A program made the translations under genes and the position numbers. From AC-32 sp963717475 (GTDB lineage: Bacteria; Actinomycetota; Thermoleophilia; Gaiellales; Gaiellaceae): a stretch of 64,000 bases of DNA. A model generated the notes under the pieces. The model made no database searches, was not told where the DNA came from, and saw nothing but the letters and a program-made list of their open reading frames with translations. The stretch spans positions 2,418,001-2,482,000 of the forward strand of contig OY970337.1 in the NCBI GenBank assembly GCA_963717475.1, in the 5' to 3' direction. Below are positions 26,720-34,419 of the stretch, piece after piece; position 1 is the first letter of the stretch; every line of letters starts with the position of its first letter.

Positions 26720-27288
26720 GCGCCCGCCGCGACGAGCTCACCCGCCAGGCCGCGCGCCTGTTCGCGCAAAAGGGCTACCACGGCACCTCGATCGGCGAGA
26801 TCGCGGAGGCGCTCGGAGTCCAGAAGGCCTCCCTCTACGCGCACATCGAGTCGAAGCAGGACCTGCTCTACGCGACGATGCGGGAGGGCGCGTCGGCCTT
26901 CCACGCGGGGCTCGACGCGATTCCGGAGGAGCTCCCGGCGACGGAGAAGATCCGGCTCGCGCTGCGCTCGCACCTGCGGGTCGTCGCCGACCAGCTCGAC
27001 GTCGCGACCGTCTTCGTCCAGGAGTGGCGCTACCTCGAGGGCGAGCGGCGGGACGAGATCCTCGGCGAGCGCCGGCGCTACGAGGAGCGGATCAAGGCGC
27101 TCTTCCGCGAGGGCCGCGAGCTCGGCGAACTGCGCAGCGACCTCGACGACGCGACCGCGGCCCTGCTCGCGCTCTCGGCCGCGAACTGGGCGTACACGTG
27201 GCTCCAGCCCGGGCGCGACACGGACGAGCTCGCCGACCGCTTCTACGCGCTGCTCGTCGACGGCATGCGCGGCTACGCAACGCCCTGA
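26716..27288 (+). CDS. paaR: TetR-family repressor, probable PaaR
   Basis: 190 residues. The N-terminal helix-turn-helix is LTRQAARLFAQKGYHGTSIGEIAEALGVQKASLYAHIESKQDLL; the C-terminal ligand domain (RLALRSHLRVVADQLDVATVFVQEWRYLEGERRDEI) is of the acyl-CoA-sensing kind seen in KstR2/PaaR regulators. The GTG start overlaps the dehydrogenase stop. Divergent linkage to paaA and the adjacent box make PaaR the best call; inducer is inferred to be phenylacetyl-CoA. Confidence 0.85.
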   Translation: MSARRDELTRQAARLFAQKGYHGTSIGEIAEALGVQKASLYAHIESKQDLLYATMREGASAFHAGLDAIPEELPATEKIRLALRSHLRVVADQLDVATVFVQEWRYLEGERRDEILGERRRYEERIKALFREGRELGELRSDLDDATAALLALSAANWAYTWLQPGRDTDELADRFYALLVDGMRGYATP

Positions 27289-27342
27289 ACAGACCCAGAG
27301 CAAGAGGACTCTCGCCCACGCGACCGGCGTCACCGGGGAGCG

Positions 27343-27840
27343 CTAGTCGAGCAGCCTGAGATACCTCACGCCTGGCAGCGCCGTGTAGCCGAGCGCCTCG
27401 TACAGAGCGCGCGCCGCGCCGTGACCCGGGTCGCCGCCGGTTCCGACAGCGGCGATGTCCATCCCCTGCGCGCGCATGTGCTCGGCCGAACTTTCCATCA
27501 GCTGTCTCGCGATTCCACGACGCTGGTAGCGCGGATCGACGGCAATGATGTCGACGACGCCCATTCGCTCGTGAAATGCGTTGAGTGCGACTGAGGCGAA
27601 CCCCACCGGCAGCCCATCAGCAACCGCAACGAAGACGTTCCGCTCATCGCTCGTGCAACTCGACCGCACCGCCTCGGCCTGAACCGCCCTCCACTCCGGT
27701 TGATGCAGGCGCACGAAGATCGCGTCGCCCAGAACCTGCCGCAGCGACTCGAACACCGGCTCCCAGGCGCGCAGGGAAAACTCGACAATCGCCTCCAGGT
27801 CCGACTCTTCGTACGGACGAATCTCAACCCCGGTGCTCAC
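27343..27840 (-). CDS. GNAT acetyltransferase
   Basis: 165 residues. GNAT motif A is DIIAVDPRYQRRGIARQLMESSAEHMRAQG, followed by AARALYEALGYTALPGVRYLRLL. GTG at 27840 is preferred to TTG at 27849. Substrate unknown. Stands alone; divergent from the YcaQ-like gene. Confidence 0.85.
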   Translation of the reverse strand: MSTGVEIRPYEESDLEAIVEFSLRAWEPVFESLRQVLGDAIFVRLHQPEWRAVQAEAVRSSCTSDERNVFVAVADGLPVGFASVALNAFHERMGVVDIIAVDPRYQRRGIARQLMESSAEHMRAQGMDIAAVGTGGDPGHGAARALYEALGYTALPGVRYLRLLD

Positions 27841-27968
27841 GGCGTGCAACCTAGCGGCGCGCGACCTCAGGCGTCATTCCCGATACTGGCGCACGCCAAA
27901 GCGCCTACTCGTCGCCGAACGCTCGTCCAGGGAAGCGGTGTTTTCAGTGGTATCGCGGTAGCGTCTCG

Positions 27969-29210
27969 ATGGTGGAGGTCGGCAAGGAGAACGCCCGTCG
28001 TTTTCTCATCGCGCGGCAGCTGCTGACGCCTGCGCGGTCGCTCACGGGCGGCCGGCAGGCCGTTCTCGAGGTTCTGCGTAGGCTGGGCTCGATCCAGCTC
28101 GACCCGGTCGACGTCGCTGGCCGCAGCCACGATCTCGTGCTGCACGCGCGGGTCGCGGACTACGACCCCGCCTGGTGCGACGAGCTGTACGAACGCCGCG
28201 AGATCGTCGAGGTGTACAACAAGGGGCTCTCGCTCGTACGGGCGAGCGAGTTCGCGTGGTTCCGTATCCGCAGCAGCTACCGCTGGCAGAAGGTGCTCGA
28301 CGACAACGCAGAACTCGGGAAGCGGGTGCTGGAACGGATCCGTGCGGAGGGGCCGCTGTCCTCGCTCGACTTCGAGCGGCAGAGTGGCCCGACAAAGGAC
28401 TGGTTCGGGGCGCCGATGAATGCCGTTCGTGCGGTGCTCGACGCGTATGCACGCGTCGGCGTGCTAGGCATCGCCAAGCGGGAGGGCAAGCACCGGCACT
28501 ACGACTTTCCCGAGAGGTTTCTTCCCGCCGAGGTGCTTGCGCACGACCCCACGCTGCACGAGCAGCTGCGGCACAAGATGCTGTCGCGCTATCGGGCTCA
28601 CGGGCTGGTTGGTGCGAGTGGACACGGCGAGGGCATCTTCGAGTCTCTCGGCCCGGCGAATCCGGACCCGCGCTATCCGGAGTTTCCCGGCCGCAACGCG
28701 CTGCGGGAGGAGCTCGTCGGGCTGGGAGAGCTGATACCTGTCGAGGTTGAGGGTGTGCGCGGCAAGCGGTATGTCGTCCGCGACGATGTCGAGCTGCTTC
28801 AGGCGCCGCCGGAGCCGCCACCCTCCGTGGCGTTCCTCTCCCCCTACGACGCCCTGGTCTGGGACCGCAAGCTACTCGGGAGCCTCTTCGATTTCGACTA
28901 CGCCTGGGAGCTCTACGTGCCGCCACACAAGCGCCGCTGGGGCTGGTACGTCCTGCCGATCGTCTTTCGCGACCGGCTCGTCGGCAGGTTCGAGCCGCGC
29001 ATCGACGCCGCCGAAGGCACGGTGCAGGTTCTCGCCCGCTGGTGGGAAGACGGCTTCGAGCCGCGCCGGGCGGAGGGGTTCGTCGAGGGGATGCGCGACG
29101 CGCTTCGCGCCTACCTCCGCTTCGCGAAGGCGGACCGCATCGACTGGCCATCCGAGCTCGGCGCCGAGAAGCGGCTCTTCGGTACGGCGGCGCTCACGGC
29201 GTCGGGTTGA
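27969..29210 (+). CDS. YcaQ/AlkZ-family winged-helix DNA glycosylase
   Basis: 413 residues, three tandem winged-helix segments. The family's catalytic Q-x-D motif is present as Gln43-Leu44-Asp45 in GSIQLDPVDV, and downstream blocks (YNKGLSLVRASEFAWFRIR, PYDALVWDRKLLGSLFDFDYAWELYVPPHKRRWGWYVLPI) are characteristic. AlkZ and YcaQ unhook DNA interstrand crosslinks by base excision. In actinobacteria such genes often guard against self-made alkylators; no biosynthetic cluster is visible here. ATG at 27969. Confidence 0.9.
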   Translation: MVEVGKENARRFLIARQLLTPARSLTGGRQAVLEVLRRLGSIQLDPVDVAGRSHDLVLHARVADYDPAWCDELYERREIVEVYNKGLSLVRASEFAWFRIRSSYRWQKVLDDNAELGKRVLERIRAEGPLSSLDFERQSGPTKDWFGAPMNAVRAVLDAYARVGVLGIAKREGKHRHYDFPERFLPAEVLAHDPTLHEQLRHKMLSRYRAHGLVGASGHGEGIFESLGPANPDPRYPEFPGRNALREELVGLGELIPVEVEGVRGKRYVVRDDVELLQAPPEPPPSVAFLSPYDALVWDRKLLGSLFDFDYAWELYVPPHKRRWGWYVLPIVFRDRLVGRFEPRIDAAEGTVQVLARWWEDGFEPRRAEGFVEGMRDALRAYLRFAKADRIDWPSELGAEKRLFGTAALTASG

Positions 29211-29257
29211 GGTCACGGAGGCGAGCAGCGCTCTGGCGTCATGTCGGAACACTGGGC

Positions 29258-29285
29258 TTGACATATTCCAAAAATGGCATAGATT
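29258..29285 (+). promoter_or_regulatory. ArsR-operon promoter with embedded operator, leaderless
   Basis: TTGACA at 29258-29263 and a -10-like TAGATT at 29280-29285 with 16-bp spacing. Transcription would begin at about 29292, the GTG of the ArsR gene itself, giving a leaderless mRNA. The spacer holds an inverted repeat, TATTCCA (29264-29270) and TGGCATA (29275-29281), with core TATnCCA-AAAA-TGGnATA symmetry, a fitting autorepression site. Confidence 0.65.
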
Positions 29286-29291
29286 TGACCC

Positions 29292-29639
29292 GTGGCCCGC
29301 TCCTCCACCGCCGCGGATGTCTTCAATGCAACCGCCAAGGCTGACCGTCGTGAGATCCTCGACGCGCTGATCGCGGGCGAGAAGCCGGTCGGCGCGATCG
29401 TCGACGATCTCTCGCTCTCTCAGCCTCAGGTCTCGAAGCACCTCCGGGTGCTCAGCGAGGCCGGGCTCGTCCGGTGCCGGGCCGATGGACGCCGCCGGCT
29501 CTACAGCCTGGAGGCGGAGCGCCTTCGGCCGATGCACGAGTGGCTGGCCAAGTACGAGCAGGCGTGGAACGAGCGCCTCGACCGGATGGACGACTACCTG
29601 AAAGAGCTACAAGAAAAGGAGAGCCGCAATGACACCTGA
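29292..29639 (+). CDS. ArsR-family regulator
   Basis: 115 residues. The winged helix is NATAKADRREILDALIAGEKPVGAIVDDLSLSQPQVSKHLRVLSEAGLV and the C-terminal helix MHEWLAKYEQAWNERLDRMDDYLKELQ, the SRPBCC-linked ArsR group. No metal-binding Cys. GTG at 29292 coincides with the predicted transcription start. It overlaps the SRPBCC gene by 11 bp and probably represses both. Confidence 0.88.
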   Translation: MARSSTAADVFNATAKADRREILDALIAGEKPVGAIVDDLSLSQPQVSKHLRVLSEAGLVRCRADGRRRLYSLEAERLRPMHEWLAKYEQAWNERLDRMDDYLKELQEKESRNDT

Positions 29640-30129
29640 TCGGCATGGATCGGCAGTCGTCGAGTTCCCGAGCGAGCTCGAGATCGTCACCACTCGAGAG
29701 TTCGACGCTCCGCTCGAGCTCGTCTTCGACGTCCTGACGAAGCCGGAGCACGTGCGCAACTGGTTCGCTGCATTCGAGGATCGGGTGACGGAGTGCTCGA
29801 TCGACCTGCGTGTCGGCGGCGACTACCACATCGTCGCCGTGACCCCAGACGGAAAGGAGTGCTCGTTTCGGGGCACCTACTTGGAGATCGAGCCACCGAC
29901 CCGGACGGTCGCGACGTGGCTGTTCGAAGGCTGGCCCGATGCGCACGCCGTGGACACCACGGAGCTGCACGAGACCGACGGAGTGACGACGCTGACGACG
30001 AAGCTGGCGTTCCGCGACCAGGCCGGCCGTGACCACATGACCAAGTTCGACGGCCCGGAGTCCAGTTTCGACAAGCTGGAGGACTACCTGACGAGCCTGC
30101 TCGAGCAAGAGCAAAACGTCTCCGCATAG
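29629..30129 (+). CDS. SRPBCC (AHSA1-like) domain protein
   Basis: 166 residues, full-length activator-of-Hsp90-like START fold: IVTTREFDAPLELVFDVLTKPEHVRNWFA, LRVGGDYHIVAVTPDG and the C-terminal helix GPESSFDKLEDYLTSLLEQ. Good ribosome site AAAGGAGAG. Second gene of the ArsR operon; ligand unknown. Confidence 0.88.
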   Translation: MTPDRHGSAVVEFPSELEIVTTREFDAPLELVFDVLTKPEHVRNWFAAFEDRVTECSIDLRVGGDYHIVAVTPDGKECSFRGTYLEIEPPTRTVATWLFEGWPDAHAVDTTELHETDGVTTLTTKLAFRDQAGRDHMTKFDGPESSFDKLEDYLTSLLEQEQNVSA

Positions 30130-30140
30130 CTGAGCCGGCC

Positions 30141-30160
30141 TTGACTGATTCGTCAGTCAA
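30141..30160. promoter_or_regulatory. Perfect palindromic hairpin/operator
   Basis: 8-bp arms TTGACTGA and TCAGTCAA around TTCG, 12 bp after the SRPBCC stop and 84 bp before the next gene. The DNA form looks like a TetR-type operator; the RNA form would be a hairpin with a very stable UUCG loop. It could be an operator for the Asp-box protein gene or a terminator for the ArsR operon. Confidence 0.5.
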
Positions 30161-30243
30161 ATTACACGCCGAATTTCGCGGTTCAATTCGCCGATCCGGG
30201 GGTATATCGCCGTCGCTATTTTCTGCGACCCCGGGGGTACCAA

Positions 30244-32598
30244 GTGAAGCTTCGGCCAGGACTGGTCAGCGGCGGCGTTCTCGTCGCGCTGATGCTCACC
30301 TTCTTCGTAGGCGCGGCGACGGCGACGGGCACGGGCACGTTCTCCGGCGCGATCACGCCCACCGCGTGCGGCCCCATGCACGAACTCACCGTCGCCCAGG
30401 GCGACACGACGATCGACGCGGTCGCCGCCGAGGACGTCTCGGCGAACGACATCACGCTCGACCTCTTCGCCCCGAGCGGCGCGCTGCTCGTGCACGGCGA
30501 CACGCTGACGAGCCCGGAGTCGGTGCACTACGCGCGGGCCGACCTCGCCCCGGGCGCCTACCACCTGCAGGTGTGTCCGTTCCAGGGCGGCGTCGTCAGC
30601 TCGCCGTACGACTACGCCGGTGCCTGGTCGGTGTCGAACGGACCGCCGGTCGGCGTGCCTCCGTCTGACGCGGGCGGCGAATTCGGACCGCCGACGATCA
30701 AGCGCGTCGCGGGCAAGGTTCAGTTCAGCAACGCGACCGTGGTCGACGCCCAGCGCACCGAGGGCGAGCCGCTCGACCACTTCGACCAGAACGGCAACGT
30801 CTGGGAGTCGGGCCCCTGGGGGACGACGACGAACAACTCCTTCATCCACCGCTCGACCGACAACGGGCTCTCGTTCCACGTCGACAGCCCGGCCGGCCTC
30901 AGGCCTGACCCGGGCCCCGGCGGCGGCGATACCGACATCGCCACCGACGACCAGGGCAACGAGTACTTCGTCGACCTCGAGTCGCTGGTGAACCTGGGCA
31001 CCTCGGTCTCGAACGACAACGGGAACAACTGGCGGAAGAACCCGGCCGCGGTCCAGAACACCGCCGTCGACCGCCAGTGGTACGCGGTCGACAACGGGAC
31101 GACGTCCTCGGCGGCCGACAACACGGTCTTCCTCTCGTTCCACGAGACCGAGGTCGGGACGTTCATCTACTCGAGCCCCGGCTCGACCGGCTCGACGGAC
31201 GCCGTCGGCGGACTCGTCTGGCAGAACTCGTCCGCGAACTCCCCGCTGCCGCTCGCGAGCGACGCCACCTGCGGGCAGATTCGCTTCGACCCGGTCTACC
31301 GCAACCTCTACATGGCGTGCAACGAAGGCAACCACATCCGGATGACCATCGGGCACGTGGCCCCCGGCCAGCGCACGGGGATCGTCTACCACAACATCGC
31401 GCTGCCGGTCTCGCCCGGCGGCGGCGGCCCGGGGCACCTCTTCCCGGCGATGGCGATCGACCGCGCGGGCAACGTCTACGCGGCGTGGATCGACACGACC
31501 GACTCGAACGTCTACTACTCGTACTCCACCGACCAGGGCCAGAGCTGGAGCACGCCCGTGCAGGTCAACTCGTGGCCGTCCGTGACGAACGAGTTCATCT
31601 GGGCGCAGGCGGGCTCGGCCGGGACTGTCGCGATCGCCTGGTACGGCACGGATGCGGCCGGGCAGCCGGACAGCTTCCCGAGCTGGTTCAACGACCCGAA
31701 CGGCGCGACCGCCTACAAGTGGTGGGGCTACATGGGCGTGATCACGGGCGCGACCACGACCCGCGCGACGATCGCGCAGCAGCGCTTCACCGAGAAGCCG
31801 ATGTACTACGGCCAGATCTGCAACCAGGGCATCGGCTGCACCGTCTCGGGTGGCGACCGGACGATGGCCGACTTCTTCGGCTTCGCGTCGGACCGCTCGG
31901 GCGGCATGCGGATCGTCTACAACGACGTGACGAGCCAGCACCACGGCGCGCACCTCTACGAGATCCGCCAGGTCGGCGGCAAGTCGATCTTCGGCGGCAA
32001 CGTCAGGGGAACCGTGCCGCACAACCCGACGACCGATGCGAGCGGCGACGCGCAGTGGCCGCACTACTCGCCGACCGGCGCGGGAGCCAACCAGCCGCAG
32101 CTCGACTTCACCGGGCTGCAGATCGGTCAGCCGTCCGCCGGGACGCTGCGCGTGCGGATGTCACTGGCGAGCCTCGCCTCGCTCCTGCCGCCGCTCGGCA
32201 AGACGAACGCGTTCTGGCTGACCCGCTTCCAGGCGCTCTCGACCGGCGACTCGGGCGAGGAGGCGTACCGGATCTTCTACGTCGGCGCGCAGTCCACCGG
32301 CGGGCTGACGCCGACCTTCTTCGCCGGGACGACGACCTGCACGGACTCGACTCCCGGGACCTGCAAGGTCGTCAACTACCCGGTCTCCACGCAGATCACG
32401 GGCCACGTCTGCGGCAACACGCTCGTCGCGGACGTCCCGCTCTCCGCGTTCGGCGCGCCGGTGACCGGCCCGGTGCTCTACAACGTCACCGGTCTCTCCG
32501 GCGGCCGCAACGCGGACGACGACCTCTACGCGGACGTCGACGCGACGCCGTCCTTCGACTACGTCCTCGGCTCCGCGACGGGGGGAGCGGGGTGCTAG
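30244..32598 (+). CDS. Secreted sialidase-like beta-propeller (Asp-box) protein
   Basis: 784 residues with a signal peptide (LVSGGVLVALMLTFFVGAATA). A pre-peptidase-like beta domain covers about 30-140, and the propeller follows with BNR/Asp-box motifs STDNGLSF, SNDNGNNW and STDQGQSW. The last 150 residues form a separate beta domain with Cys pairs (TTTCTDSTPGTCK, HVCGN). Sialidase catalytic Arg/Tyr sets cannot be assigned, so it may be a carbohydrate-binding exo-enzyme or a surface protein rather than an active sialidase. GTG at 30244 after GGGGG. Its mRNA ends at the hairpin 32609-32645. Confidence 0.8.
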   Translation: MKLRPGLVSGGVLVALMLTFFVGAATATGTGTFSGAITPTACGPMHELTVAQGDTTIDAVAAEDVSANDITLDLFAPSGALLVHGDTLTSPESVHYARADLAPGAYHLQVCPFQGGVVSSPYDYAGAWSVSNGPPVGVPPSDAGGEFGPPTIKRVAGKVQFSNATVVDAQRTEGEPLDHFDQNGNVWESGPWGTTTNNSFIHRSTDNGLSFHVDSPAGLRPDPGPGGGDTDIATDDQGNEYFVDLESLVNLGTSVSNDNGNNWRKNPAAVQNTAVDRQWYAVDNGTTSSAADNTVFLSFHETEVGTFIYSSPGSTGSTDAVGGLVWQNSSANSPLPLASDATCGQIRFDPVYRNLYMACNEGNHIRMTIGHVAPGQRTGIVYHNIALPVSPGGGGPGHLFPAMAIDRAGNVYAAWIDTTDSNVYYSYSTDQGQSWSTPVQVNSWPSVTNEFIWAQAGSAGTVAIAWYGTDAAGQPDSFPSWFNDPNGATAYKWWGYMGVITGATTTRATIAQQRFTEKPMYYGQICNQGIGCTVSGGDRTMADFFGFASDRSGGMRIVYNDVTSQHHGAHLYEIRQVGGKSIFGGNVRGTVPHNPTTDASGDAQWPHYSPTGAGANQPQLDFTGLQIGQPSAGTLRVRMSLASLASLLPPLGKTNAFWLTRFQALSTGDSGEEAYRIFYVGAQSTGGLTPTFFAGTTTCTDSTPGTCKVVNYPVSTQITGHVCGNTLVADVPLSAFGAPVTGPVLYNVTGLSGGRNADDDLYADVDATPSFDYVLGSATGGAGC

Positions 32599-32608
32599 GA
32601 CGTCGTAG

Positions 32609-32645
32609 GCGCTACGAGCCCGGCGCGTAACCGGGCTCGTAGCGC
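32609..32645. terminator. 15-bp hairpin shared by convergent genes
   Basis: Perfect 15-bp stem (arm GCGCTACGAGCCCGG) with a 7-nt loop, 10 bp after the Asp-box gene. On the minus strand it contains the stop codon and last ten codons of the next gene, so it doubles as coding sequence. Confidence 0.75.
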
Positions 32646-33166
32646 ACGTTCGTCTCCCGCTCGAGGCGGTCGACGAAGCGCTTCATCGCGGCGTTTCTAC
32701 GGGCGTTCAGCTCGGCTTGCGTCGGCGCCTTCACGTCATGCGTGACCTTGAAGAAGATGGCCTCGAAGAGGAGCTGCGCCTCGGCCGAGCCGTACGCGAA
32801 CGCGTCCGGGTTGGCCTCCTCGCCGCCTGACGCGGTCCGGAGGCGGCGCAGGACCTGAACGCGGGAGATGCGGACACCGAGGCGGCGAGCCGCCTGGCGC
32901 AGCTCGATGCGGTAGACGAGCAGGCCGAGCAGCCGGTCGCGCGTGCGGCGTCCCGCGGGAGAGGACTCGGACGGGAATTGCCGTCCCTCCGCCTTGGCCT
33001 CGAGCCGGAAGTGGCGCGTCACGGTCTCGAGCTGGCTCTTCCTGATCGGCTCGCGGCCGACGTGCGCGACTGCCGGGTCGCCGCCCCCACCGCGAACGGC
33101 GAGGTAGGCGAGCAGGCCCGCGACGATCGCCGCGAGCACCACGGCCACGGCGACGACGCGTCTCAA
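32612..33166 (-). CDS. Membrane-anchored SurA-N-like protein
   Basis: 184 residues. An N-terminal anchor (VVAVAVVLAAIVAGLLAYLAV) is followed by a helical domain like the SurA N-terminal chaperone domain: VAHVGREPIRKSQLETVTRHF and DRLLGLLVYRIELRQAARRLGVRIS. There is no parvulin (PpiC) isomerase domain, so it would be a chaperone-only or truncated form. The TTG start at 33166 overlaps the VOC stop as TTGA, explaining why no ATG is found. The C-terminal codons lie inside the terminator hairpin. Confidence 0.68.
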   Translation of the reverse strand: MRRVVAVAVVLAAIVAGLLAYLAVRGGGGDPAVAHVGREPIRKSQLETVTRHFRLEAKAEGRQFPSESSPAGRRTRDRLLGLLVYRIELRQAARRLGVRISRVQVLRRLRTASGGEEANPDAFAYGSAEAQLLFEAIFFKVTHDVKAPTQAELNARRNAAMKRFVDRLERETNVRYEPGYAPGS

Positions 33167-33513
33167 GGACGGCGCGGGTCGTCCCCGCTCGAGTACGTGA
33201 TCGCTTCGAGTTGCAGTCCGTCGGGGTCGCGGAAGAAGACGCCCTTGGCGATGCCGTGGTCGCGCTCGGTCCACTCGATGCCGGAGTCGTCGAGGCGGCG
33301 CTTCAGCTCCTCGCGCTCCTCCTCGCTCACGCGGACGCCGATGTGGTTGCCCGGCCCGCCCTGCTCGTGGAACGCGAAGCCCGTGTTCCCGACGTACGCC
33401 ATCACCGGGTGCCCTTCGGCTTTCACGACCCGCGCTCCGAAGACGCGCTCGTAGAAGCGCGCGGTCGCGTCCGGATCGGGCGTCTCGAAGGCGGCATGGT
33501 CGAGTCGTGGCAT
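33163..33513 (-). CDS. VOC/glyoxalase family protein
   Basis: 116 residues: LDHAAFETPDPDATARFYERVFGARVV, then HIGVRVSEEEREELKRRLDDSG and KGVFFRDPDGLQLEAITY, the two VOC modules with metal-type His and Glu. Methylmalonyl-CoA epimerase or dioxygenase-like; substrate unknown. ATG at 33513, only 15 bp from the divergent lipid kinase start. Coupled to the SurA-like gene by TTGA. Confidence 0.86.
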   Translation of the reverse strand: MPRLDHAAFETPDPDATARFYERVFGARVVKAEGHPVMAYVGNTGFAFHEQGGPGNHIGVRVSEEEREELKRRLDDSGIEWTERDHGIAKGVFFRDPDGLQLEAITYSSGDDPRRP

Positions 33514-33528
33514 GCTCGGCCGCGGATT

Positions 33529-34410
33529 ATGGACGTGACGCTGATCGTCAACCCGTTCTCGACCAACGTGACGGAGCAGCGCGTGCGCGAGGTCGAGGCC
33601 GTGCTGGCACCGAGCCGGACCGTGCTCACCGAGCACGCGGGCCATGCGACGGAGCTCGCGACGGCCGCAGCCGGAGTGGATGCGATCGTCGTCTTCGGCG
33701 GAGACGGCTCGGCGAACGAGGTGCTCAACGGGCTCGCCGGCGACCCGCTCGTGGGCTTTCTGCCGGGCGGCGGCACCAGCGTCCTCGCGCGCGCGCTCGG
33801 CCTGCCCCGTGACCCGGTCGCCGCCGCGCGCCTGGTCGCCGAGGCCCTGGCCGGCGAGCGGATGCGGCGGATCTCCCTCGGCCGCGTGAACGGGCGCCGC
33901 TTCGCCTTCGCCGCCGGGATCGGCTTCGACGCCGAGGTCGTGCGGCGCGTCGACGAGCTCGGCCGGAGCGCGGACGGCCGCCGCCCGGGGGACATCGCCT
34001 ACATGGCCACCGTGGCCTCGGTCGTCGGGCGCCGCCTCGGCCGGTTCGAGCCGTCGCTCGAGATCGCAGGGCTTGGCCGCGCTGCGTTCGCGCTCGTCGC
34101 CAACTGCGACCCGTACACCTACGCCGGGTCGGCAGCCGTGCACGTCGCTCCCGAGGCGGAGTTCGAGCTCGGCCTCGACCTCGTCGCGCCGGTCAGCGTC
34201 GGCCCGATGGACGTGCCACGGCTACTCGCCTGTGTCTTCCGCGGCCGCGGTCTGATCGAGGCGGACGACATCCGCTACGGGCACGACCTCGACCGGATCG
34301 AGGTGAGCTGCGACCGGCCGCTGCCGCTGCAGGCCGACGGCGAGGACCTCGGCGACGCCGACCACGCCGTCTTCGAGGCCGAGCGGAGCGCGGTGAGCGT
34401 CCTGATCTAG
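33529..34410 (+). CDS. Diacylglycerol/lipid kinase family protein (YegS/DagK type)
   Basis: 293 residues. The ATP-binding motif GGDGS is at 57-61 in VVFGGDGSANEVLNGL, followed by LPGGGTSVLARALGLP, FAFAAGIGFDAEVV and the C-terminal LPLQADGEDLG, all diagnostic of the DAGK catalytic family. It phosphorylates a lipid with ATP at the membrane; substrate may be diacylglycerol or another isoprenoid or sphingoid lipid. ATG at 33529. The DUF4129 gene follows after 9 bp, probably in the same operon. Confidence 0.9.
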   Translation: MDVTLIVNPFSTNVTEQRVREVEAVLAPSRTVLTEHAGHATELATAAAGVDAIVVFGGDGSANEVLNGLAGDPLVGFLPGGGTSVLARALGLPRDPVAAARLVAEALAGERMRRISLGRVNGRRFAFAAGIGFDAEVVRRVDELGRSADGRRPGDIAYMATVASVVGRRLGRFEPSLEIAGLGRAAFALVANCDPYTYAGSAAVHVAPEAEFELGLDLVAPVSVGPMDVPRLLACVFRGRGLIEADDIRYGHDLDRIEVSCDRPLPLQADGEDLGDADHAVFEAERSAVSVLI

Positions 34411-34419
34411 GGTTCGTGC

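Noticed and set aside
30157..32064. 635-codon minus-strand open frame opposite the Asp-box protein
   Set aside because: Antisense shadow; composition typical of GC-rich reverse frames and no motif.
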